From NCBI GenBank assembly GCA_002404795.1, contig DHKK01000053.1, positions 1 to 6,875 on the forward strand: a stretch of 6,875 nt of DNA, in the 5' to 3' direction. Made by a program: the position numbers and the translations under genes. Each line of letters opens with the position of its first letter. The first letter of the stretch is position 1. Source of the DNA: Clostridiales bacterium UBA4696 (lineage in GTDB: Bacteria; Bacillota; Clostridia; Oscillospirales; Oscillospiraceae). Shown in pieces: positions 1 through 5,762 of this stretch. The notes beneath the pieces are model-generated. The model saw nothing but the letters and a program-made list of their open reading frames with translations, was not told the origin of the DNA and searched no databases.

Positions 1-50
1 ACCTCTCAGTCAGCTTCGCTGCCAGCTCCCCTGGAAGGGGTGCCTTTGGG
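1..50 (-). repeat. Copy A of a dispersed two-hairpin repeat (left edge may be cut)
   Basis: Read on the minus strand, this stretch has the same layout as two copies at 5550-5606 and 5645-5691: a GGC(A/T)CCC arm, a short loop, a GGGAGCT arm, a second small hairpin, then CTGAGAGGT. In this copy the second hairpin is CAGC-TTC-GCTG (11-21 on the + strand). The first is AGCTCCCCT/AGGGGTGCC with one A-A mismatch. The element may continue left of the window. It contains no coding sequence and lies just upstream of the metal-transporter promoter. Confidence 0.75.
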
Positions 51-75
51 TCATGCTTGACAACTTCGGTATAAT
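46..75 (+). promoter_or_regulatory. Probable promoter of the metal ABC transporter operon
   Basis: A perfect TATAAT lies at 70-75. The best-spaced -35 is a weak TTGGGT at 46-51 (18-bp spacer), at the edge of the upstream repeat. A perfect TTGACA at 57-62 sits only 7 bp from the TATAAT, so the two cannot work together as a normal sigma-A promoter. Transcription would start near 82, giving a leader of about 30 nt. A weak -35 is common at regulated promoters, but that is inference. Confidence 0.45.
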
Positions 76-117
76 AATAACAAAAGAACCGAAAGGGATC
101 ATAGATCATATATGATG
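65..117 (+). promoter_or_regulatory. Possible operator: inverted repeats and palindrome around the -10 and start codon
   Basis: TTCGGT (65-70) and ACCGAA (88-93) form an inverted repeat with centres 23 bp apart, flanking the -10 region. Further on, GATCATA occurs twice in tandem (97-103, 104-110) and is followed by the near-inverse TATGATG (111-117). ATCATATATGAT (105-116) is a perfect 12-bp palindrome covering the first ATG. The likely ribosome binding site AAAGGG (92-97) is 14 nt from that ATG, unusually far, and the repeats fill the gap. I do not recognise a Zur, Fur or MntR consensus here. A metal-responsive operator or an RNA-level control site is a guess from position. Confidence 0.35.
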
Positions 118-975
118 AAAAAACGAATTTTTGCCAGGGTGCTGGCGCTGCTGATGGTTTGCGGGATGCTCTCCGGCTGCGCGGCGCGGCAGGCGGAGCG
201 GTGGGACGTGCTGGCCACGACCGGACCGGTCCGGTCCATGACAGAGGCGCTGCTGGAGGGGACCGGCCTGACCTGCGGCCGGGTCATCACGGAAAGCGTC
301 TCCTGCCTGCATGATTATACGCTGACCGTCGCACAGATGGAGAAGATCGGCCGGGCCGATGTCGTCGTTCTGAACGGCCTCGGGCTGGAGGATTTCATGG
401 AGGACGCGCTGCAGACCGCGAAACAGACCGTCACCGCCTCGACCGGCGTCGAGACGCTTCCCGGTGAGGACGGAGACGACCCGCACATCTGGCTGGATCC
501 CGCGAACGCCATCCGCATGTGCCGGAATATCGCAGACGGCCTTTCTGCCGTCTATCCGGACAAGCAGGCGCAGATCGCGCAGAACCTGCAGTCTGTCACC
601 GCAGAATACCAGGCCGCCCAGGCCTACGGCGACGAGACGCTGCAGGCGCTCGCCTGCCGCGAGCTTGTGACCTTCCACGACGGGTTTTCCTACTTCGCCC
701 GCGCGTTCGGCCTGACGATCGCCGCGGCCATGGAAATTGAAGAGGGCAGCGAGCCCTCCGCCCGCGAGATCGAAAGCATCATCCATCTGGTCGAGGACCG
801 GCAGATCCCCGCCGTCTTCTGCGAGGAAAACGGCGAGACGCTGACCGCGCAGACCGTCGCCAACGAGACGGGCGCGGCGCTCTATGCCCTCACGATGGGC
901 ATGGGTGAGGGCGAGATGGGCTGCACAGACGCCATTTACAAAAACATCGACACGATCCGGGAGGCGCTTTCATGA
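112..975 (+). CDS. Metal (Zn2+/Mn2+) ABC transporter substrate-binding lipoprotein, ZnuA/TroA family
   Basis: This protein (287 aa) is the extracellular metal-capture component of an ABC-3 type importer. It begins with a lipoprotein signal: basic KKR (residues 3-5), a hydrophobic core and lipobox LSGC with the lipidated Cys at 23. Metal ligands expected in the cluster A-I family are visible: H67 (in CLHDYT), H125 (in DPHIWLDP, the best family motif) and H189 (in TFHDGFSYF). The E239 region matches the conserved stretch before the last helix. The fourth, acidic ligand, normally the Asp of a DPL-like motif, falls where this protein has LTMGMGEGE (260-268), so that Asp appears to be Thr. There is no His-rich loop of the kind seen in many ZnuA proteins. 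The start is the first of two adjacent ATGs (112, 115), with a distant AAAGGG at 92-97. The stop overlaps the ATPase start (ATGA). Zinc is the likelier substrate, but zinc and manganese cannot be told apart from sequence alone. Confidence 0.93.
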   Translation: MMKKRIFARVLALLMVCGMLSGCAARQAERWDVLATTGPVRSMTEALLEGTGLTCGRVITESVSCLHDYTLTVAQMEKIGRADVVVLNGLGLEDFMEDALQTAKQTVTASTGVETLPGEDGDDPHIWLDPANAIRMCRNIADGLSAVYPDKQAQIAQNLQSVTAEYQAAQAYGDETLQALACRELVTFHDGFSYFARAFGLTIAAAMEIEEGSEPSAREIESIIHLVEDRQIPAVFCEENGETLTAQTVANETGAALYALTMGMGEGEMGCTDAIYKNIDTIREALS

Positions 976-1733
976 TCCCACATCTGCATCCGCACGCGGG
1001 CGACTGCGAACACGCCTGCTGTCTGAAGATCGAGCATCTATCCGTCCGCATCGGCGGCGAGGCGATCCTCGACGATATCAACCTGCACATGCACTGCGGC
1101 CAGATGGTCGCGCTGATCGGGCCGAACGGCGCGGGCAAATCCACGCTCATCCGCGCCATTCTCGGCCAGCGCGACTACGAGGGGAAGATCACCTTCCATG
1201 AGGCCTCCGGCAAGCAGACGAAGCTGCGCATCGGCTACGTGCCGCAGAGCCCGGCCTTTGACCGCGGCGACCCGGTGAGCGTGATGGATCTGTTCACCTG
1301 CTGCATTTTCCGCCGGCCCGCCTTCCTGCGGCCGACGAAGGCCATGCGGGAAAAGGTCCTCGCGTGTCTGGAAAACGTTCACGGTGAGACGCTCATCGAC
1401 AAGCGCATCGGCGCGCTGTCGGGCGGCGAGCTGCAGCGGGTCCTGCTCGCGCTGGCGCTCGAGCCGATGCCGAATATCCTGATCCTCGACGAACCGCTCT
1501 CGGGTGTGGACGTGGAGGGCATGAGCCTGCTCATGGACATGCTCGACGAGATCCGGAAAAAATTTGACCTTTCGATCCTCATGACGACGCACGATTTTTC
1601 CATGCTCGAGCGGTACTGCGACCAGGTCGTGCTGCTGCAGGGAAAGATCCTCCGGCGCGGGACGCCGCTGGACGTGCTCTCGTCCGACGAGTTCGCAAAG
1701 GCATTCCACATGGGAGGAGGCGCACAGGCATGA
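972..1733 (+). CDS. Metal ABC transporter ATP-binding protein, ZnuC-like, with Cys/His-rich N-terminus
   Basis: This cytoplasmic ATPase (253 aa) powers the metal importer encoded by its two neighbours. All nucleotide-binding motifs are intact: Walker A GPNGAGKST (50-58), Q-loop Q92 (YVPQS), signature LSGGE (149-153), Walker B ILILDEP with E174 (169-175), D-loop near SGVD (177-180) and switch His H207 (TTHD). The ABC core starts around residue 18 (LKIEHLSV). The 17 residues before it are rich in metal-binding side chains: H4, H6, H8, C12, H14, C16 and C17. Another cluster, H39/H41/C42, lies just before Walker A. The start at 972 is supported by GGGAGG at 959-964, seven bases upstream, and by the ATGA overlap with the binding-protein gene, so the tail is probably translated. 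The 3' end overlaps the permease start in the same way. The family assignment is secure. The exact metal is not. Confidence 0.95.
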   Translation: MIPHLHPHAGDCEHACCLKIEHLSVRIGGEAILDDINLHMHCGQMVALIGPNGAGKSTLIRAILGQRDYEGKITFHEASGKQTKLRIGYVPQSPAFDRGDPVSVMDLFTCCIFRRPAFLRPTKAMREKVLACLENVHGETLIDKRIGALSGGELQRVLLALALEPMPNILILDEPLSGVDVEGMSLLMDMLDEIRKKFDLSILMTTHDFSMLERYCDQVVLLQGKILRRGTPLDVLSSDEFAKAFHMGGGAQA

Positions 1734-2569
1734 GCGTCTGGTATGCGGTCTTGAACGCACTCGGGCTGCCGATGTTCGAGATGGATTTCATGAAAAACAC
1801 TTTGCTGGCGGTGCTGCTGATGGCCCCGCTGTTCGGGCTGCTGTCGACCATGATCGTGACGGGGCGGATGAGCTTCTTCTCTGACGCGCTGGGCCATTCC
1901 GGCTTTACCGGCATCGCCATCGGCGCGCTGTGCGGCGCGGTGCAGCCGATCTATTTTGCGGTCGGGCTGTCAGTTTTGTTCGCGCTGCTGTTTTCCTTCG
2001 TGCGCAGCCGGACGAGCCAGTCGGCCGATACGATCATCGGCGTGTTCTCCTCCACGGCAGTCGCGCTCGGCATTTTTATCGTCACACTCGGCGGCCGGAG
2101 CTTTACGAAGTTCAACCGCTATCTGATCGGCGATATCCTCTCGGTCACGCCGGGGGAGATCGGGCTGCTGGCGCTGGTCTTGCTGGCGGTCGTGCTGCTG
2201 TGGGTGTTCGGGTCGAACCAGCTGGTGCTCACGGCGGTGCATCCGCAGCTGGCCTCCTCCCGCGGCATTGCGACGAAGCGCAACGAAACGCTCTTTACCG
2301 TCGCCATCGCCATCGTCGTGACGCTGGCAATGAGCTGGGTGGGCCTGATGGTCATCAATTCCCTGCTCGTGCTGCCCGCGGCGGCCTCGCGCAATCTGGC
2401 GCGGAATCTGCGGCAGTATCACCTGTTTTCCATCCTGTCGGCGCTGGGGTGCAGTCTGCTTGGGCTGATGACGGCGTATCTGCTCGGCTGCTCGGCGGGC
2501 GCGACGATCGCGCTGTATCTGGCGGCCTATTTTGCCGTGTCGTTCGCCCTGCGCGGGCGCACAAGCTGA
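1730..2569 (+). CDS. Metal ABC transporter permease, ABC-3 family (ZnuB/TroC/MntB-like)
   Basis: This is the integral membrane channel subunit (279 aa) of the metal importer. It has about seven to eight hydrophobic segments, roughly at residues 22-44, 53-72, 74-92, 101-120, 142-161, 188-218, 231-252 and 254-275. Family landmarks are SDALGHSGFTG (51-61), GVFSSTAVALGI (104-115), GDILSVTPGEI (134-144) and the LLVLPAAASRNLA stretch (212-224). The length fits the family (about 260-300 aa). The start is set by a strong GGGAGGAGG at 1712-1720, nine bases upstream, and by the ATGA overlap with the ATPase stop. It is the last gene of the operon, since an intrinsic terminator follows 26 bp after its stop. 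No regulator or accessory gene is attached within the window. Confidence 0.94.
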   Translation: MSVWYAVLNALGLPMFEMDFMKNTLLAVLLMAPLFGLLSTMIVTGRMSFFSDALGHSGFTGIAIGALCGAVQPIYFAVGLSVLFALLFSFVRSRTSQSADTIIGVFSSTAVALGIFIVTLGGRSFTKFNRYLIGDILSVTPGEIGLLALVLLAVVLLWVFGSNQLVLTAVHPQLASSRGIATKRNETLFTVAIAIVVTLAMSWVGLMVINSLLVLPAAASRNLARNLRQYHLFSILSALGCSLLGLMTAYLLGCSAGATIALYLAAYFAVSFALRGRTS

Positions 2570-2594
2570 GGCCTGCGATAGAATACAAAATTCT

Positions 2595-2625
2595 GCCGGG
2601 ATCCCCTGTGGATTCCGGCTTTTCT
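2595..2625 (+). terminator. Rho-independent terminator of the metal transporter operon
   Basis: A 10-bp stem pairs GCCGGGATCC (2595-2604) with GGATTCCGGC (2610-2619), including one G-U pair, around the 5-nt loop CCTGT. TTTTCT (2620-2625) follows directly. It begins 26 bp after the permease stop and lies before the next promoter, as expected for the end of a transcription unit. Confidence 0.82.
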
Positions 2626-2630
2626 GCCAC

Positions 2631-2659
2631 TTGTATGCAGAAAAAAAGTGTGATAAACT
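2631..2659 (+). promoter_or_regulatory. Probable extended -10 promoter for the methyltransferase operon
   Basis: TTGTAT (2631-2636) is followed after 17 bp by TAAACT (2654-2659). A TG at 2651-2652, one base before the hexamer, gives an extended -10. The spacer contains an A7 run. Transcription would start near 2666, leaving a very short leader that just includes AAAGGAG at 2667-2673. Each hexamer is only a 4/6 match, so this is a moderate call helped by its place right after a terminator. Confidence 0.5.
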
Positions 2660-2681
2660 TTGAAGCAAAGGAGATGCGGAC

Positions 2682-3710
2682 GTGAACTGGGAAGAGCTGA
2701 AGGACGTGAAGCTGCCCATTGTCCTCTACGGCATGGGCGACGGTGCCGACCGGATCCTCGCCGCGCTCGCGGCGCACGGGCTGCAGGCCGCGGGCGTGTT
2801 CGCCAGCGACGAATTTGTCCGCGGGCAGAGCTTCCGCGGCTTCCCCGTCCTACGGTACGATGAGGCAAGGCGGCGGTTCGGGCAGATGCTCGTGCTGCTG
2901 GCATTCGGGACAGGGCTGCCCGCCGTTCTCGCACGCATCGACCAGGTCGCGCAGGAGCAGACGCTCCTGGCCCCGGATTTCCCCGTGGTGGGCGATACCC
3001 CCTTTGACCGGGCGTTTTGCGAGGCCCATCGGGCCGAATTGGAAACGGTTCATTCGCGTCTGGCGGACGCGCAGTCCCGCCGGGTATTCGAGGATCTGCT
3101 CGCGTACAAGATGAGCTGGCAGATCCGCTATCTTCGCCGCTGCGAGACAAGCCCGGATGAGGCCTATGCCTCGATCCTGCGCCTTGCGCCGGGCGAGACG
3201 CTTGTCGATCTCGGCGCGTACAAGGGCGATACCGTGCAGGAATTCGTGCGCTGGTGCCCGGACTACCGGGCGATCTGGGCCGTGGAGCCGGACGCGTATT
3301 CCTTCCGGCGGCTGGCAGCTTCCACAGCGGAGCTTCCCCGCTGCACCTGCGTGCAGGCGCTGGCAGGAAGCAGCTCCGGCATGGCACAGCTTGCCGCCAG
3401 AGGCGGCCGCGGCTCCCGCAAAGCTGCCAGCGGCGTGCCGACGCCGGTCGTCAGCGCGGACCAGCTGCTCTGCGGGCAGCGCGCGAGCTTTTTCAATATC
3501 GACGTGGAGGGCGCCGAACGTGAGGCCATCCTCGGCGCGGCGGAGACCATCCGGCGCTGCCGGCCGAAGCTGCTGCTCGCCGCCTATCACCGCAGCGAAG
3601 ACCTGTTCGCCCTGCCGCAGCTCGTGTTTTCCATCCGCAGCGACTACCGGCTGTACCTGCGCCGCCACCGGCAGCTGCCGGCGTGGGACGTCAATTTCTA
3701 TTTTGTCTGA
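2682..3710 (+). CDS. FkbM-family SAM-dependent methyltransferase with N-terminal Rossmann-like domain
   Basis: This two-domain cytoplasmic protein has 342 aa. The C-terminal half (about 160-342) is an FkbM-type (Methyltransf_21) methyltransferase. It shows SAM-binding motif I VDLGAYKGDT (175-184), the acidic VEPD (201-204), FFNIDVEGAE (270-279), which is the family hallmark, and PKLLLAAYH (295-303). Relatives usually O-methylate sugars or other small hydroxylated substrates. The N-terminal part (about 10-105) has a predicted nucleotide-binding turn, LYGMGDGADRIL (15-26), and a pattern like small Rossmann domains. A helical linker, rich in charged residues, joins the two. The start is GTG at 2682, eight bases after AAAGGAG (2667-2673). 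A nearer ATG at 2674 is in another frame and stops at once. The amidohydrolase gene follows after 33 bp with no terminator between. The substrate is unknown, and no glycan or secondary-metabolite cluster is visible around it. Confidence 0.85.
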   Translation: MNWEELKDVKLPIVLYGMGDGADRILAALAAHGLQAAGVFASDEFVRGQSFRGFPVLRYDEARRRFGQMLVLLAFGTGLPAVLARIDQVAQEQTLLAPDFPVVGDTPFDRAFCEAHRAELETVHSRLADAQSRRVFEDLLAYKMSWQIRYLRRCETSPDEAYASILRLAPGETLVDLGAYKGDTVQEFVRWCPDYRAIWAVEPDAYSFRRLAASTAELPRCTCVQALAGSSSGMAQLAARGGRGSRKAASGVPTPVVSADQLLCGQRASFFNIDVEGAEREAILGAAETIRRCRPKLLLAAYHRSEDLFALPQLVFSIRSDYRLYLRRHRQLPAWDVNFYFV

Positions 3711-3743
3711 TTTTTTGCATAAGCTATATACAGAGGTCATTCC

Positions 3744-4586
3744 ATGAAGATCGCAGATATCCACGCACACATTTTCCCTGACAAGCTGGCCGAGAAGGCA
3801 TCGCACTCCATCGGCGGTTTCTACGGCGTCAGCATCGAACGCGAGGCCAACATGCACTGCCTGACGGCCGAGGACCGGCTGGCAGGCGTCACCTGCTGCG
3901 TTGTCTCCAACTCCGCGACCAGCGCGAAGCAGGTCTTCAACGCCAACACCTTCCTGGCCGAGGCCGTCCGCGGCCACGAGGGCTATCTTGCCTTCGGCAC
4001 GATCTACCCGGGCATGAACGGCTATGAGGAGGAGCTTGACCGGATGCTGGAGCTCGGCCTGCGCGGCATCAAGATCCACCCGGATTTCCAGAAGCTCGCC
4101 ATCGACGACGAGCGCGCCATCGACACCTACAAGGCCATCGCCAGGCGGGAGCTGCCGGTGCTGTTCCACATGGGCGATGACCGGTATGATTTCTCCTCGC
4201 CCGAGCGGCTGACGAATCTGCTGCGGCGCGTGCCGGATCTGCAGGTCGTGGCCGCGCATTTCGGCGGCTGGAACATCTGGCCGCAGTCGCTGGCCCATCC
4301 GCAGCCGGAAAGCGTGCTGTACGACACGTCCTCCACGCTCGGCATGATCGACCGGGATCTTGTCATGCGCTTCATCGACAAGTTTGGCCCCGACCGCCTG
4401 ATCTTCGGCACGGATTTCCCGATGTGGAGTCCGAGGGAGGAGCTTGCGCGCTTTCTCGCCCTCGATCTGGACGAAAGCTCCCGGCAGAAGATCCTGTATG
4501 AGAATTTCATGGAGCTGCTCAAGCTACATGATGAAGATGAAGAATCAACGAAAAGAGGAGACGCACATGTATCAGATCGGCATTGA
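3744..4586 (+). CDS. Amidohydrolase-2 family metal-dependent TIM-barrel hydrolase/decarboxylase
   Basis: This protein (280 aa) belongs to the amidohydrolase superfamily branch that includes ACMSD and gamma-resorcylate decarboxylase. The metal site is visible: HAH at residues 7-9 (DIHAHIF), H142 (LFHMGD), the catalytic-type H172 (AAHFGG) and D224 (IFGTDFPMW). LRGIKIHPDFQ (106-116) is a typical strand motif of the family. By analogy it would bind one divalent metal and hydrolyse or decarboxylate a small molecule, but the substrate cannot be read from sequence. AGAGG (3732-3736) lies seven bases before the ATG. The last 20 bp (4567-4586) overlap the sugar-kinase start in another frame. As a result the C-terminal tail after about residue 262, which is acidic and then basic, is encoded across the kinase's ribosome binding site and start codon and may be non-essential. 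It probably shares a transcript with its neighbours on both sides. Confidence 0.88.
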   Translation: MKIADIHAHIFPDKLAEKASHSIGGFYGVSIEREANMHCLTAEDRLAGVTCCVVSNSATSAKQVFNANTFLAEAVRGHEGYLAFGTIYPGMNGYEEELDRMLELGLRGIKIHPDFQKLAIDDERAIDTYKAIARRELPVLFHMGDDRYDFSSPERLTNLLRRVPDLQVVAAHFGGWNIWPQSLAHPQPESVLYDTSSTLGMIDRDLVMRFIDKFGPDRLIFGTDFPMWSPREELARFLALDLDESSRQKILYENFMELLKLHDEDEESTKRGDAHVSDRH

Positions 4587-5517
4587 TATCGGCGGGACCA
4601 ACGTCAAGATCGGCCTGCTGAACGAGGCGCTGGAGCTCTGCGCAGAGATCTCCATCCCCTTCCCCCACACGACAGCAGAGGATATGGCGGCGCAGATCCG
4701 CGCAGCCGTCGGCCCGATGCTGCAGGCGCGCGGCGCAGCGCTTTCGGACGTGGAATCGCTCGGCGCGGTCGTCCCCGGCAGCATCGACGCGGCGGGCGAG
4801 ACGGTCGTCGACGCGCACAACCTGAACTTCCACAATGTGCCCCTGCGCAAGATCCTGTCGGACACCTTCCCCGGCATCCCCGTCTATATCGCCAACGACG
4901 CCAACGGCGCGGCGCTGGCCGAGCTCTACACCGGCGCGTTCGTCGGCTGCAAGACGGGCGTGCTGCTGACGCTCGGCACGGGGCTTGGCGGCGGCATCAT
5001 CCTGAACGGCAAAATGTTCAACGGCGGCATGAACCACGGCGTGGAGCTGGGGCATGCATATCTGGTCGACGGCGGCGAGCCGTGCACCTGTGGTAATCGC
5101 GGCTGCATGGAGGCCTACTGCGCCGCCTCCGCCCTCACAAGAGACGGCCGCCGCGCCATGCAGGCGCACCCCGAGAGCATGCTGGCCGAGCAGACCGGCG
5201 GCGACCCCGGCAAGATCACCCCGAAGCTCGTCACCGACTGCGCAAAGGCGGGCGACACGGCGGCGAAGGCCGTATTCGACACGTATATCGAGCATCTGAG
5301 CTCCGCGTGCGCGTCGGTCTACAACATTCTGGACCCCGAGGTCCTCGCCATCGGCGGCGGACTGAGCGCGGCGGGCCCGTTCCTGTTTGACCCGCTGCAG
5401 GAGAAGGTCAGTGAAAAGTGCTTCTACGCGACCCGCGGCAAGCTGGTCCCGGCGGTGCTCGGCAACGAGGCCGGCATGGTCGGCGCAGCCCTGCTCGCGC
5501 GCGACGCGAAGGTATAA
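4567..5517 (+). CDS. ROK-family sugar kinase, probable glucokinase
   Basis: This cytoplasmic ATP-dependent sugar kinase (316 aa) is of normal length for the ROK family. The N-terminal phosphate-binding motif is DIGGTNVKIG (7-16). The catalytic Asp is D111 in ANDANGAALAE (109-119), and LTLGTGLGGGII (134-145) is the second phosphate loop. Sugar-binding and zinc residues follow: GVELGH (158-163; E160, H163) and the zinc-finger-like CTCGNRGCME (173-182; C173, C175, C180). The adenosine-side motif AIGGGLS lies at 261-267. The start at 4567 is chosen because AGAGGAG (4554-4560) is six bases upstream and DIGGTN sits at the usual distance from it. An upstream ATG in the same frame (4444) lies inside the amidohydrolase gene and would add an unrelated extension. 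Glucose is the favoured substrate, given the motif set and pgi downstream. Fructose, mannose or N-acetylmannosamine cannot be excluded. Confidence 0.93.
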   Translation: MYQIGIDIGGTNVKIGLLNEALELCAEISIPFPHTTAEDMAAQIRAAVGPMLQARGAALSDVESLGAVVPGSIDAAGETVVDAHNLNFHNVPLRKILSDTFPGIPVYIANDANGAALAELYTGAFVGCKTGVLLTLGTGLGGGIILNGKMFNGGMNHGVELGHAYLVDGGEPCTCGNRGCMEAYCAASALTRDGRRAMQAHPESMLAEQTGGDPGKITPKLVTDCAKAGDTAAKAVFDTYIEHLSSACASVYNILDPEVLAIGGGLSAAGPFLFDPLQEKVSEKCFYATRGKLVPAVLGNEAGMVGAALLARDAKV

Positions 5518-5549
5518 GCGGCCATTTCCGACGCGCCTCCGCCGGCGCG

Positions 5550-5606
5550 AACCCCTTGGCTCCCCTTCCAGGGGAGCTGGCTCGGCGCAGCCGAGACTGA
5601 GAGGTC
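5550..5606 (+). repeat. Copy B of the dispersed two-hairpin repeat
   Basis: Hairpin 1 is GGCTCCCCT (5558-5566), loop TCC, AGGGGAGCT (5570-5578). Hairpin 2 is CTCGGC (5581-5586), loop GCA, GCCGAG (5590-5595). Outer arms ACCCCT (5551-5556) and AGAGGT (5600-5605) can pair with one mismatch, so the unit could fold as a three-way junction or act as a small inverted-repeat element. Its sequence closely matches the reverse complement of positions 1-50. Confidence 0.8.
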
Positions 5607-5644
5607 ATTGCAGATTTTTGCCGCACCTCTGGCAGCACGCTTCC

Positions 5645-5691
5645 AAGGCTCCCTTGTGTAAAGGGAGCTGGCGCGAAGCGCCTGAGGGGTT
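5645..5691 (+). repeat. Copy C of the dispersed two-hairpin repeat
   Basis: Hairpin 1 is GGCTCCCTT (5647-5655), loop GTGTA, AAGGGAGCT (5661-5669). Hairpin 2 is GGCGC (5670-5674), loop GAA, GCGCC (5678-5682). It ends in TGAGGGGTT (5683-5691). It has the same order and orientation as copy B, about 95 bp downstream of it. The left outer arm is not clear in this copy. The tails of both copies share a TTGC...TTTGC pattern (5608-5620 and 5694-5707), suggesting the repeated unit extends past the hairpins. Confidence 0.78.
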
Positions 5692-5696
5692 GTTGC

Positions 5697-5708
5697 CGCA
5701 AATTTGCG
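5697..5708. repeat. 12-bp perfect palindrome
   Basis: CGCAAATTTGCG is a perfect palindrome directly downstream of repeat copy C. It may be the end of the repeat unit, a protein-binding site or part of a larger folded transcript. Nothing in the sequence decides between these. Confidence 0.6.
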
Positions 5709-5728
5709 ACTGCCATCGCCTCCGGCGG

Positions 5729-5762
5729 CCCTATCTTTTCCCTTGCGCGGGAAAAGATAGGG
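5729..5762. repeat. 14-bp perfect inverted repeat (stem-loop)
   Basis: CCCTATCTTTTCCC (5729-5742) and GGGAAAAGATAGGG (5749-5762) pair perfectly around the 6-nt loop TTGCGC. No T-tract follows on either strand, so it does not look like an ordinary intrinsic terminator. It continues the run of hairpins after the sugar-kinase gene and is probably another dispersed element. Confidence 0.8.

Noticed and set aside
57..75. TTGACA plus TATAAT as a consensus sigma-A promoter
   Set aside because: Each hexamer is perfect, but they are only 7 bp apart against the required 16-18. The -10 may be real with a weaker -35, but not as this pair.
2527..3387. Minus-strand open frame of 286 codons, rich in Arg, Pro and Ser
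   Set aside because: The composition is typical of an antisense frame in GC-rich DNA. It also crosses a terminator and a promoter.
3703..3730. TTGTCT and TATATA as a promoter before the amidohydrolase gene
   Set aside because: The predicted transcript start would fall at about 3737, after the ribosome binding site at 3732-3736, leaving the mRNA without it.
2850..4298. Long open frame on the minus strand (482 codons)
   Set aside because: It lies opposite two genes with clear family motifs, has a low-complexity mirror-frame composition, and shows no domain or suitable ribosome binding site.
4444..4566. Upstream in-frame ATG as the start of the ROK kinase
   Set aside because: It would add 41 residues read from inside the amidohydrolase gene, without homology. 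The ATG at 4567 has an ideal ribosome binding site and places DIGGTN at the normal position.
5729..5762. The 14-bp stem-loop as the transcription terminator of the kinase operon
   Set aside because: No T-run follows on either strand, and it lies more than 200 bp past the stop codon. A dispersed hairpin element fits better.
5550..5762. CRISPR array
   Set aside because: The repeats are few, unequal in sequence, each internally palindromic twice over, and not separated by regular unique spacers. No cas genes are present.
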